From Marchantia polymorpha subsp. ruderalis (lineage: Eukaryota; Streptophyta; Marchantiopsida; Marchantiales; Marchantiaceae), in contig AP031352.1 of NCBI GenBank assembly GCA_037833965.1, positions 30,506,501 through 30,570,500 of the forward strand: a stretch of DNA of 64,000 bases. Direction: 5' to 3'. Below are positions 47,391 to 59,100 of the stretch, piece after piece (position 1 is the first letter of the stretch; the number at the start of each line of letters is the position of its first letter). The translations under genes were made by a program, and so were the position numbers. The notes under the pieces are model-generated. The model was not told where the DNA came from, searched no databases, and saw only the letters and a list, made by a program, of their open reading frames with translations.

Positions 47391-47804
47391 CTAAGATGAA
47401 GGAACTGAATGAGGAGAAAGAGAAGTTTCGGAAGCTTCAGGAGTAGGAGAAGAGGATATAGAATGAAGAGGAGATGGCGCTGAACCATGGGAAGGGAGAT
47501 GGGGAAACGGAGGAAGCTTTGGGAGATGAGAAAGAACACTGGAAAGAGGAGGAAGGGTTGGAAGATGAGCAGGAAGAGGAGGCAGAGTTGGAAGATGGGC
47601 AGGAAGAGGTGGATGGGTTGGAAGATTAGTGGGGAGAAATGGGAGAGGCGGCAGCGTTGGAAGATGAGTGGATTGAGTAGGAAGAGGCGGCAGCGTTGGA
47701 AGAAGCGAACGAGCTCCCAGGACCGAAGGTAAACAAATCGCTGTTAAAAATATGACACACAGCAGCTTCACTGGAAATTCCATCAGAGATCGATGCGTCG
47801 TCAT
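47391..47804 (-). CDS. secreted LPx-repeat protein (M5)
   Basis: The encoded protein has 137 residues, starting at the ATG at 47804. Residues 1-31 (MTTHRSLMEFPVKLLC, then VIFLTAICLPSVLGA) form the signal peptide, nearly identical to M1. The mature chain (RSLLPTLPPLPTQSTHLPTL) carries fewer LPx blocks than M1, and the shared SSVLSHLPKLPPFPHLPSHG segment leads into a Ser/Pro tail that diverges from M1 near the end (SPHSVPSS). A TATA box lies at 47935-47940. It is probably secreted; its function is unknown. An F-box remnant lies divergently upstream. Confidence 0.72.
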   Translation of the reverse strand: MTTHRSLMEFPVKLLCVIFLTAICLPSVLGARSLLPTLPPLPTQSTHLPTLPPLPFLPTNLPTHPPLPAHLPTLPPLPAHLPTLPPLSSVLSHLPKLPPFPHLPSHGSAPSPLHSISSSPTPEASETSLSPHSVPSS

Positions 47805-47934
47805 TCTCTATACAGTATGCTCAGCTGGATCTGTTCTCTGTAGTCGAGTTCTGCTTTGTTTCCAGCTGCATCCTGCTCTTCAAATTGGTTCTTGCTCTCA
47901 TTTGCTGATGAGGCATATGGTGAAAGTACGTACA

Positions 47935-47940
47935 TTTATA
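47935..47940 (-). promoter_or_regulatory. TATA box of M5
   Basis: TATAAA on -, about 131 bases upstream of the ATG, followed by a strip that is also seen upstream of M1 and M4. Confidence 0.6.
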
Positions 47941-48339
47941 GGGCCCCGATTAGGATACAGATCGATCAGAGAACTACGGCAAGCGCGATTTGAAGACTCA
48001 GGGTGGGTTGGCAGATCGTTAATAAGAGAGTATTATGGTGAGTGTGACCTGAGAGTCAGAGCGGGTTGGCAGTAATTTCATTTTCATCAACACAGTAGAG
48101 GATGCGCAAGTATTATGCGTAAAGACAGTTGTTCCTTAAGGATGCATAGTGGCTGAGTCTGCGGACCAAAGGGATGCAGTATTATCCATTTTATATTGCT
48201 CGAGGGTCTTGTAGTCTTTTGAGTCACTTGTTGCTGGATGAAGTCAAATCACTGACTCTCTATGTCAAGGTATATATCTCAATTATTACGTTGGAGAGCA
48301 AATTATTCATATCATCATATGTTTGATGTCATATAGCGG

Positions 48340-49310
48340 ACAGCTCAACGATAGAAGACAAAATTCTGGTAAGCATAGCTTTCATATGGCCAGACCCACA
48401 GGAGTATCGGAGAATGATCTCAAATTTACTAAATGGGCGATATCTATGCATGGTAGAGAAGATGAGCTTGAATTACAATAACGTCTGAGAGCTATTGTGA
48501 GCAGGCTTTGGAAAGGTCAATCAAGCTGGAGGTAGTTCCTTGTGTAGTCGTAGGTGGCTCCTTTACAGATTTTCAGACCGAAGTCGATTCCATCTCCTGC
48601 TGCTGGCCCAATAATGCCCCACTTCTCAGGACGCTGCTCGTTGGATTCGTGTCCTATGACTAAAGGTCATTCCAAAAAAATATTCACCTCAAATCTGGGT
48701 CCATGTAGGACGCTGTGAAGGGTACAGCTGGCAAACTTGATAACTTGAAGCTCATTCAGTACGACGAGTAATCTGTCACCCGTATCAGATGACAGTAAGA
48801 GAGTTCGTTTCGTCCATGGTGATGAGGTTGGGACTTCAAGATACTTCTGGTGTATTAATGGCATGAACAGTTCGAAACACCAAAGAGTGGAACACAGGAA
48901 GCAGCCCAAGCTTGGCTATGCTTGATTCTTCAGATTTACGCATCCGATACAAGGAGTTGGACAGTTGTCACTCCTGAAATTAACATTTGCCTAGACCTCG
49001 GTTCAATAATTTCCTCCAATTCTGTTTGCTTTCGTGACAGCCCTTTAGCAGTTTTAGCGACATGCATCCGGTCGCACGTGCTCCTAGGTAAATTCAACAT
49101 AAGCACCGAACACTGGACAAAAAACTTGAGAGCCCCTCGCATTTCCGAACACTGGCGATGGAGAGATCTGCTTAGTACTTACTCATCGGGTCAGGAGTTC
49201 GGGGCCACGTTGATTTATGAGAACTTTCCGTTCATAACAGCTTTGGATGTCGATCTGAAGGTGGCTGAAATGCCCACTTATATCGCTTGATCAGATTAGA
49301 AGAAACCCTT
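48340..49310 (+). pseudogene. F-box gene remnant upstream of M5
   Basis: The best-preserved remnant. In pieces it reads SIAFIWPDPQEYRRMI (F-box region), VVVGGSFTDFQTEVDSI, then from 48922 a 122-codon frame with LQIYASDTRSWTVVTPEI, NSVCFRDSPLAVLAT and STEHWTKNLRAPRISEHW, which follows residues about 230-330 of the intact F-box protein. The middle region (about 48600-48900) has stops and deletions. The 3' part ends early. It is a pseudogene of the 13.5-kb gene family. Confidence 0.7.
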
Positions 49311-51470
49311 TCAACCATTTCGAGATGAAACATGTGGCAACAACTGGTGAGTTTGAACCACTCTAGCAGGTTATATTATCAGAGAAGGCGGAAGGCGGAT
49401 TGGAAACTCGGATCAGACTTATATGACTCGTATCAGACTTCATGTTGATCTACAGACAGGCAACTACCTCGTGGAATGGCGAATGACTTCTTCCTCGCAA
49501 CTTTGAACACAAAGTAGTCACTGCCTCCAGTTTCTATATATATCTTCATAAGTCTCACTCATCTTTGAATCTGTTCTCAGCGAGATTTGAATTCCCTGTG
49601 TTCGACTCGTGAAATACAGACATGTGAATGCCAAAATCCAAACCCCACTTTCAAACTTATCCAGATCAGCTGATATGATTGTCGAAGTTCCTACAATTGA
49701 CAGCTAAAGGACATGCAGGATCTTGCAGGGAAACTGGGTATGATAATGGTTATTATGTGGATTGATTCTACAGTTGTTAAGCTCAGAAAAAAATTTCTTT
49801 CTTTCGCAGTGCAGGAAATAGTTTGCCATGATCAACCACCGATCAGCACGGATGCAGAGCATGAATGTCTACATGCTCCTGGCTTACATTACCTCCGGTC
49901 TCGTGACGTATCTCCTGGATTTCGTTACCTCTTCCTAGAATGGTTCCCTTAGTGATACCGCTGGTAGATACACCTCCTAGGTCATGATCAAAAGTGTAAC
50001 TTTGTGCGCAAGAGCTTTATAAGTCATTTCGTTGCTTTGGGATGCACCTGCTTTCAGATTGTTCTCAGTTTGTGCTTAAAATGATAAAATCTTCTGATTT
50101 AGTCCTGAAGGCTTGCTTCAGTGGAGACAGAGGAAAGGACAATCGTGTCCGTGCCTGTGGTGACCGTCAATGTCTTGATGTTGCTGCTCCGTTACAGTTC
50201 CGATGTGAGATCAGCAGTGAAATGAGAGAGCGACTATCCAGCGAGAATACGTTATCAATCTGGAAACGGATTTGTGTGCGATCACGTCGTAGAAGGCAAC
50301 TGTTGCGACTCTGTTCCAAATGAAGGGCCGGCTCTCAGTATCACGGTCTCGAACATCAGGCCAGGGCAGCATGAGGTCCTGGAATTTTGACGCACAAGGA
50401 CATTCAGGATGTGTACAGAGGGTTGAGATCTCACAACATGTTCATGGGGCACATAAATCTCGGTGCTGCTCGAGTAATAATGGCCTGACAATATCTCCTG
50501 CCAAGTGGCACAGGAGGCAGCCGGCTAGCGAACTTATGCTCGATCCACACTCTTGAGTTGGTAATATTTGCAGTAGACTTATCAAGGGCCGTCTTACAAA
50601 CTTGGGATTTTTCTCTCCGAGTCTACTTTTTTTTTCCGAATAAGCACCCTTATTTTTCCAAGCTACTGATTGTATTGAAGAGAAAACATTTTCATCGTTA
50701 GCATCGTCATTTACAAATGAGATAAGATCAATGTGCAGATGATGGAGACTCTGTCCTGGCATACGTTGTATTCTAAGATGTTTACACCATAGCTAGCTAT
50801 AAGAATGGATATGTTATCCAGACAAATGTCAAAGACTAAAAATTTTTGGCATCATAGTTCGCAAGTATTGTAATGAAATTCGTAAACATGTCATTTCTTC
50901 ATTATTTTGAGATGCATTTGTAAAAAATCTATCTAAGAATAATTGACGAATGACATTTTTGCGAATTTCATCATACATGTTTGCATAGCAATGGCCAGGA
51001 CTAGTTGCTTGCATTCTATCAATTCGGTCGATATGATTTGACGAGTCTAAAACTGATCGTAGTTCATAGATGGTGAAACTTATTCAGCATCGAGAACATT
51101 TCACATTTCTCAAGTTTCAACATGGTATCACCCGTACGAGTATCCACAACTTCAAAAGAATCATTTATACCTGAATAAACGTTACATAAAAAAAAAAGAT
51201 GAATAGTACGAATTTTGCGATCACTCTGTTCCGTCCAAGAATGATATCGAACAAAGATTAAAAATATCCCTTTACGGCAAGATTAACAGCATGCGTGATT
51301 AAATGTGGAGAAAAAGGAGAATGAAGTTACTCAATTCTTTCTCTCATAAGGGATCAAGATTCTCAACTTTCTTAGTTCTGAGCAACATGTAAGTTAGATA
51401 TTATCTACACGTTAAAAGGTTTCTTAACTTTTGGCATGTAACAAATTTGATTATCAAGCACTAGTTGTCA
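49311..51470. other. intergenic, one possible transposon scrap
   Basis: No gene that I can support. Open frames of 70-110 codons at 49.7-50.6 kb have no recognisable domain and begin at mixed start codons. The - strand between 50.64 and 51.33 kb is listed separately. Confidence 0.45.
50640..51330 (-). mobile_element. possible hAT-type transposase scrap
   Basis: Read on -, pieces in different frames give PHLITHAVNLAVKGY, then ELRSVLDSSNHIDRIDRMQA followed by TSPGHCYANMYDEIRK, then FVNDDANDENVFSSIQSVAW. The first resembles the C/A-A-H-x-x-N-L strip of hAT transposases with the DUF659 arrangement. The match is weak and the sequence is full of stops. Confidence 0.28.
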
Positions 51471-51476
51471 TCCTGG

Positions 51477-51558
51477 GACGCTTTGGCCGAGTGGTTAAGG
51501 CGTGTGCCTGCTAAGTACATGGGGTCTCCCCGCGAGAGTTCGAATCTCTCAGGCGTCG
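51477..51558 (+). tRNA. tRNA-Ser (GCT)
   Basis: The gene has 82 bases with a long variable arm, as expected of tRNA-Ser. The acceptor stem GACGCTT pairs with AGGCGTC, with G as discriminator. The A box is TGGCCGAGTGG and the B box is GAGTTCGAATC. The anticodon GCT lies at 51510-51512 and reads serine AGC/AGT codons. There is no intron. A TTTTT Pol III terminator follows at 51573-51577. Confidence 0.95.
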
Positions 51559-52069
51559 TCCCAACGAGGCTTTTTGCTTTGCCTTTTCGCCATGGGGTTT
51601 CCGATCATTTCATTTCTCCACTGGCACCTTTTCATGTCTCTGCTTTCTGAGTCCGTTCCTTGTCCTCCATCATATGCCAAAATTAACGAACAAGTGTTTG
51701 AAGTTTGTATTCACACGTAAAATGCGCGTGCGTAGTTGGGGTCCTTTCTATCTCGATGGCGCTACATTACCCTTTCTCCGGCCCTTTGTACACATTGGGA
51801 GAAATAATACAGTGCACAAGTGTCGCATTACAGGATCAACGAACAAATTGAAAGCCTCTAAAGTGCACCCAAATTTGATGTGTGAAACGAGAGGAATGGC
51901 AACGTACATTCCAGTTTCATAGCAGCATTCGTGGACGATTAACACCTGCACCGAAACTGTTACCAGTCAGTTCTTGCCTCCTATTAGGTCAAATCGATCC
52001 ATTTCCGGATCTTCAAGAGAAGTAAGTGTGATGAAAATCAAAACACAAACGAATGAGACACAGTGGAAT

Positions 52070-52142
52070 TGGAGATGCGGGGTATCGATCCCCGTGCCTC
52101 TCGCATGCTAAGCGAGCGCTCTACCATCTGAGCTACATCCCC
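52070..52142 (-). tRNA. tRNA-Ala (AGC)
   Basis: The gene has 73 bases on -. The acceptor stem GGGGATG pairs with CATCTCC (one G-U) and the discriminator is A. The A box is TAGCTCAGATGG and the T arm GGGGATCGATACCCC is the usual plant form of this tRNA. The anticodon AGC lies at 52107-52109 (complement). There is no intron. It is convergent with the tRNA-Ser gene and about 510 bases from it. Confidence 0.95.
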
Positions 52143-52420
52143 GATATGAAAGATGCATCCAATTTTTATTATATATTTTTTAAAAAAACATTTAATTTTC
52201 CAAAATGCAACAAAGACCAACGAACCAAAAAAAGGATGAAAAAACAAATTTGGGGAAAAAATCACTGGAATTGACGAAGGAATGACGAAATTTTATATCA
52301 ATAACTTCTCATGTTTCTTTCTTCATGTAGTCGCAAGAGGCTACTTTCAAAGAGAGTTCACACCTTCAGCTCTAAGATGGATAAGAGCAGAGCGGTGACC
52401 GTCTTCTGCGTACAGTATAG

Positions 52421-52622
52421 CAAAACTCTGGATCCTCTCTGGTGGGCTGGAGTGCTGCTTCAGTTCACTTCAAAGCCAGTGCAAAAGCCCTCTTAGAAGT
52501 ACAGGACATCAACATCCTCGAGGAGCTGATTACGTTCGGAGTTGCGGTCGGCTCAGAACACGCTCAGTCTGCCTGCGAAGGGATGAATCTGTCAGAAATC
52601 TGGATACAGAAGAAAGGCCTTA
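52421..52622 (+). CDS. possible isolated exon
   Basis: A frame of about 67 codons is bounded by an AG (TATAG) on the left and a good donor (ACG then GTGAGTG) on the right. It reads LVGWSAASVHFKASAKALLE, then VQDINILEELITFGVAVGSE, then HAQSACEGMNLSEIWIQKKG. It looks like real protein sequence, but I do not recognise the family and see no matching exon nearby. It could be a fragment of a gene moved here. Confidence 0.25.
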
Positions 52623-53014
52623 CGGTGAGTGCATCCAGCATTCTCTCCCGATTCGTGTGTATGCAATTGGGCCGCGGCCAATCATCGACGAACTGTCCTT
52701 GTGCATGATACACGACGGTTGGTCAGACCGAGCACGATGTGCTGTGCTGCGTCTTTGGATTACAGTACTGTGCTGGGATCGCCTTTTGTCTCAAGGTCTG
52801 GTGTGCATGTGGTCGGTACCTCAGGCTGCACCTCTACCTTCTCGGCTACTCGAGTTGTAAGGCTTTGTCTTCGGTGCCATTGGTGGTGAAGGTGGTATTC
52901 TCTGTCCTAGATCCAGCTGTTGGGCTGCCTTTTGTGTGTATTCACGCGTTGTTGCCTGAATTTTCATGATGTAAGATTCAGAGGCATGATGTCTTGCGGG
53001 GTTTCATCTTTGGA

Positions 53015-53173
53015 GGGTTCAAGCTCCACAGATTAAACCGGGGCCAAGTAGATAGAGAAATTTAATGGAAACCTTTGATCAAGGGGTTTCAACTCATAAA
53101 TTGGGGGTTCAAGCTCCACATAATAACCCGGGTCCAAGTAGATATAAAAAGATCATGGGAATACTTGATCAAG
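53015..53173 (+). repeat. 69-bp direct repeat, two copies
   Basis: The copies 53015-53083 and 53105-53173 have equal length and begin GGGTTCAAGCTCCACA, share CCAAGTAGATA, and end TTGATCAAG. They are separated by 21 bases. Confidence 0.85.
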
Positions 53174-56100
53174 CTGTACTTGTAAGGAAAATGAATGGAA
53201 AGCAAAGTCGAGGGCTTAAAAGTATCACAGTGAATATTGAGTTGTAAAATATAAAAGATTCCGGAACTATACTGAAGAAACAATATGCAAACAACGATGA
53301 TGCATCATCTGAAAGAAAGGCCGTAGAGCAATAAAAACACGCTTAAATGGACATCTTAAAGGGAATAATATCTTGAACAGATAAGCCTAAGTTATTTTTC
53401 ACTTTATTCAATATGGTCTTTAAAGTGAATTGTAGTGTACAGCGTTGAAGAGATGGAAAGGATAATCTCAAATATGGAGCCACATCATCTATGTAAATAT
53501 ACAAGAACACGATATGCTATCCAGTTGTGCGATTACTTTATGAAAAAAATAGAAATTGAGAGTCTTAGTAAAAATAGAGTTTACTTCAACGTCATGCTTC
53601 TACATGACTTACATGTGTGAAATTTATTTGTTATTTCCTCTTGGAAATTTCAAAAGACAGTAATTTTAACTAAGAAAAAATATATTATTTGCTTATTTTT
53701 CAAATATATGTACATACATATGTAACTAATAACAAAAAATAACAATCCCTTACTCAATATTCATAAAGTTAGACTTTACAAGTCAAATATTTTGTTAACA
53801 GAATTCTCAAAATGTTCACCTTTTGATCACTCAAGATAAGTTTCAAGCCCTGTCAATGTTACATTGATTCATGTTATACATCAATTCTATTCTATTCAAA
53901 ACTCTGTAGTCAGAATGCATTACAAATTGCAACTTATTGTTTCAATTAGTCTTAAACATCAAACAAACATATCTTGACATATTTGTCAATATATGTTTTG
54001 AGTTGAAATTATATCAAAAAAATTTGTAGCTATCACATCAAATTTTCAAGAGTAATTTGAGATAACACTACATGTTGATGATATAATTCAGTTTTAACTC
54101 ATCAACTTATATAAAAATTAATCCAATTGAATTATAATCTTTAAAATTTCAAATTTGCTGTATATTGTTTCTTGTCTTTTCCAGCACAAATATGAAAGAA
54201 GATATTTTTACATCTAGTTACGCAATGCATGACCTATTGGACATTGAACCTTATCTGATTGCCTTCTTGACTTGTCCAACACTTGAACAATGATGGTATA
54301 CGGTTTTTCAAACTTCCGGAATTGAAGTTAACAAAAACCTGAAATTGTTTGCACGCATATGAATTGTTCAAGGTAGGACGAGCAGTCTCCGTAATCACAA
54401 TTGTAAAGATATTTGTAAAGAACAATTTTGCCCAGGCATGAATCTTTCCGTACACTTTCAGAAGAGAATCCGCGATGCACATATAATTTTCTGATAACAG
54501 CCTATGTTTCAGGTGTATAAATCTGGAACATAGGCTGGTATGGAGTCGAACACCGTATGGAATGAATGAACCTGAAGTCAGACATATGCTACCAGAAATG
54601 TTGTGGTACAATTCAAGACCAGAGTATGGGTGGAAGTCTCATAAGTTATGAGCCTTCCACCTATTTTTTGAGATTTTATAGTTATGAGTCATAACTATAA
54701 AATCATAAATAAGAAAAGGCTACAGAAAGTACTTCTTGTCTGGACGCGTAGATGACTTGATTCTCTGGAACACACTTTCACATCGTATCACCACTTTCGC
54801 TAATTTCGATGCAGCGGGTGGATATCTTTAGTTATGGTTGGCCGGACACCTTTGTCACAGTGCGCACAAAGTCTCAGGAAATTCTGAAGTTGAGCGTCCG
54901 CTTCATATTGAATTGTATCCAGATGCTGCGAGTCTGAGAGTGTCTGTTATCCGAAGACTCCCTTCGTAAGAGTTTTCTTGAACACCGTGCAAAAAACAGC
55001 ATCTTTCTATCTCCCTATGAAAGCGCTGACATGCATTTCTCCTACTGGACAAGCAGTCAGACTGCGCATCAAACTGTACTTGACAGTGCGCACTGGCAGC
55101 CATAAGGTGCGGCTGCCACTGCCAAGTGGCCGAAGAGAAGCTTACGAGTGAAAAACCTTCTGTTTGTTTATATTGAGAAGATCGCAAAGTTTTTTCTGGA
55201 GAAGAAGAAATTTAGAACACTTCTTTAGTCCAATTGCAGAGAACACGAAGAATGTGAAAGATCACACAGATTCAGGTGCTTTAACCTCATACAAAAACAG
55301 TCAAGAAGACTATGGTTCACTCTCCCTACGATCACTTCATCTCATCATCTTTTCAAAACAAAAAGTGTGCACATAAAATATAATTTCTTCATGATATGCC
55401 TTAATTTCGAAAAAAATTTAGGATTCGGTGGCCCATTTCGTGTCTTTCCATCAGCAACTATTCCATGTAAAGCGGTTTATCTTCTCTTCCAAGATTTTCG
55501 GGTTATGCCAAGGTTGTCTGATGAACTCAGGAAAGACGATGCCTTGCCGATAACTATGCTTGACTAATGGGTGAGCATAAATTGGAACTCGAACAGTCAC
55601 GTTTTTTTCATGCAAGTGGATCACACGCCACGCCCAAGTCAGCGACATCACGGGCTAAATATACCACCATCGTGTCTTCATTTGCAGAAAATGAGGGTGG
55701 AAAATCGGTTGTGTGGGCCATCAATTAATGATTGTTTCCAGCTGTATGTCAAAGGCCGAATTACATCAACCATTGTCTTATGCCTCCATATAAGCATGTT
55801 ATACAGGTACTCCAGTTGACGTTCGGACGTACAGAACAGTAGGGAGCAGGATGCGCAGTAAGAATTTTTTCAACAGCATCGCTCTTGACTTCCCAGCTTG
55901 AAGTAGATTAGAAACTGATAATCAACCGTATTCCTAAAACATTAAGATAATAATAAACAACTGGACATCAAAAATCTGATAACCATCGTTTTGGAGATCC
56001 CATGCCGTAGAACTTCCGATTACTCTTCCTCGTCACCTAGTTTAAGAGGATGCTCGTGCATCGGGCAAGTCTCCCACAATCCACGACAGCCTTGGAACCA

Positions 56101-59100
56101 TTGAAAAGCGTCGCAGGCTCCAAGTGAGTACCTGTTTGTACTTTTGTATGATTTGTTGGGTAAAATCCGTTTTCTGTCGTCAGAATCATCACCATGCATG
56201 TACCTAATAGAATACTTTTTATTTTCTCACACTGGGTGACTTCTAAGTTGATCTAACCTCGTGGACTTGCAAATATTATAATAGAATAACCGGACTTCCA
56301 CTTTATTGTTGAATTATCCGACGGTTGATTTATTTTAGCCAATTCAGTGGTGGTGCCAAACTCCAACGATGCGACTATTTTGGATATTATCCACAGCAAT
56401 TTTCATCTTAGACATGCACGTTGTCATATACGTGTATTACATGAGGTTATTGTGCAACTCCTTTTCTCTCTCATGGTCAGCTGTAACATATACAATCAAT
56501 CTCAGTCATAACGGATTTTGTGGGTGTTGTAGTACATACTGTGATCCTATGGTGTCTAGTGTGTGTTTTACACAACTTTCTTCACTTGTGCCGTTTGATG
56601 GGTTCTTTCCCAGATTTTCGTTACCCACTTGGCACGACTTTCTTTCCCCACACCCTTGGTGAGTTCTTCCTGGTCCCAATGTCATTCTAATTAAAAGTGA
56701 AATTTCGCTTAGGAGATGTATATAAATGCGGTCACTACACTTTCTTTGATTATATTGAAACTTTGTTGCAAAACAGTGAAAATATAATTAAAATGTCAAA
56801 ATGTTAATAGATTGCGATTTTGCAAGTGGAGATTGATATATGACAAAAAATCATACATAAATCTTACTCACTTTGTGTTAACCCATTTTTCTTTTTCTAT
56901 TCTTTATCATATTGTATACCATACATAGTACGTTATATCCGTAAGTAATCAGACATTGATGACGGTAGCTGTTTTTTTAGGCTGCTCAAGTCATATGCAA
57001 AAAATTTGAATCAGAAATTTTTCATATCTCACCTAATTCGCAAATATTTCTCACTGCGAATCAAAATGTTCTCATCCTTATTAAAAGGATGGGATGTTCT
57101 CATCATCTTTGAAATATTAACTTAAAATTTACCAAAGCTTCCCAAGGTAACACATAAGGATGGGAAGAGTAAAATTTTCAGTTAAATGGTAAAAGAGCTA
57201 TACAACCTTTCCAAGATGTCAAAGCAAGCTGTTGTCACTTTGTTAAGTTGTTTCAATTTCCTACGGAGTTCTGGGTGCTGGCATGCGATTACAAACTGCG
57301 TGCCTTTCAAGCTAAGCTTGAAGTGGGGACTCGATAATTACCTGGAGTACTGTACTTTACGGGCTTGAGAAGGCAATGTGAATATAACTGGTTAACAACT
57401 TTGATGGCCAAGTTCCCCTGTCAAACAATGTCCTGCATTCAGGATGAAGTCATATCTCTTCCACTCCGCTACACGTCAATTTGTTTCTTGTTCTTACAAG
57501 AAATCCCCTTGTTCTCGAATTTTTTTCTTCTCATAGCCTTCGGATTAATCATGATATTTTATCTTTCTTATAAATTCTTGATGAAGATTTTCTCGGTCTT
57601 TCTCTTTCTGTGTTTTTTTCAACACCAATACGAATAATTTGGGTAGGCCATACCATATTAAGCATATGGCTTCAATTGCTAAATCAACTGACCAACTTTA
57701 AAACCTTAAAGATATTGTTTTATGTGTTGCTTTCTAGGCCTTGGTGAGATAAAGCGTGTGCCTAGATACACAGCCATCATAATATAGAGGATAGAAAGCC
57801 CAGAGCTACCATGATAGGAATGCAAGAATTGTTGTTAAGTGTAAGGACACAAGTAGAAAAAAACAGACCAATCATGTTAAAAAGCTCCACAATATAAGAA
57901 ATAGTGACGAAGTAGGTATGAAATAAGTACATGTATTGACATAGTCAGATATTTGTTTTGTACTTGAAACCCATTGCCAGATTTTTCTTCTCAGTAACTT
58001 GACGTTATGCCTACGTAATGGATTATCTCCATAAACGTAGGCATCCCTGGGAGACCTACCTGTTTAAGTATGGAAATATTTTGTCTTCGTATGTTGTTTA
58101 CAATGTTTAAACTAATAAAAGCTAAGTCGTAATAAAATTCAGAGAACATATTTTTCACGTTTTCCCTTTCAGATTCAAAATCTGTCACTTTTTTGAAATA
58201 ATGTATTGAGAATTCTAATGATTATTTATAGTTGAAGATAACTTTCTACACCCAGAAGCATGGCAATGTGTCGGCTCTTATATCATGGAACACACGGCCA
58301 AATCCAGCATTTTTTTTTTGGCAACACTGAGAACTTCGTACTGAGGCTGCACGGATACAAATGAACAGATCTTTGACAGGAAGACTTTAGGCTGATCATC
58401 ACCATCCGATTTTTTGTAATATAACTTCAAAGTGGTAAATATTTGTTCGGGTAGGTAGTTTGACTTGGTGTACGAAGGTGTTTGATACTATCATTCTATC
58501 AACGGATCTGCTGCGATAACCTTATACCACTTTGTTGATACATCTCCCATTTTAAAAATCATCGTTATATTGAACCCAATTACATACGTATTAAGAAATT
58601 AATTCTCGTGGATCATAATTTCAAAGCAATGATTTTTTTTCGTTAAAAGCAAGAGACTTGCACTTGTGGACAGTAACTTCGGTTTTGCTATTCACTCTGC
58701 CCCCCTTTTCACTATTTACCAAATGTGCAACAGCCTATTATAGACTTTGCTTTTGTTCCGTGTTTTTGTTTTGTTTTGTTTTGTGTTTCCATTAATGGAA
58801 ACGCGCACGATCATAACAAACAAACGAAAACTAACCAACTGTGTCCAAAGCTTGCGTTGAATTTATGATTCATGTATTGCAAGATGTATCCAACCGTACA
58901 ATCTCTTCCTTTCAATGGAGTCCAAGAAGATGACCGTAATTTACGATATATACATACGAACTGCGGGACTTTGATAGCCTAATCATGTATTGGATATGTT
59001 TTGAAGTGCTCCACACGAAAATCATTGTGTCACACCTTCAAATTACTCTGCCTACCCTCTTACTCAAGACTGAGAATGGTGAACTGAGGAGTTATCTTCT

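Larger units (their letters stand above)
46340..48110. repeat. array unit M5
   Basis: The last unit of the array, - orientation, with the same 3' flank landmarks as M1-M4 (GATCAGGTCCAGA-type strip near 46975, CTCGATGCCTTGA near 47070). It carries an intact LPx gene and promoter. Confidence 0.68.
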
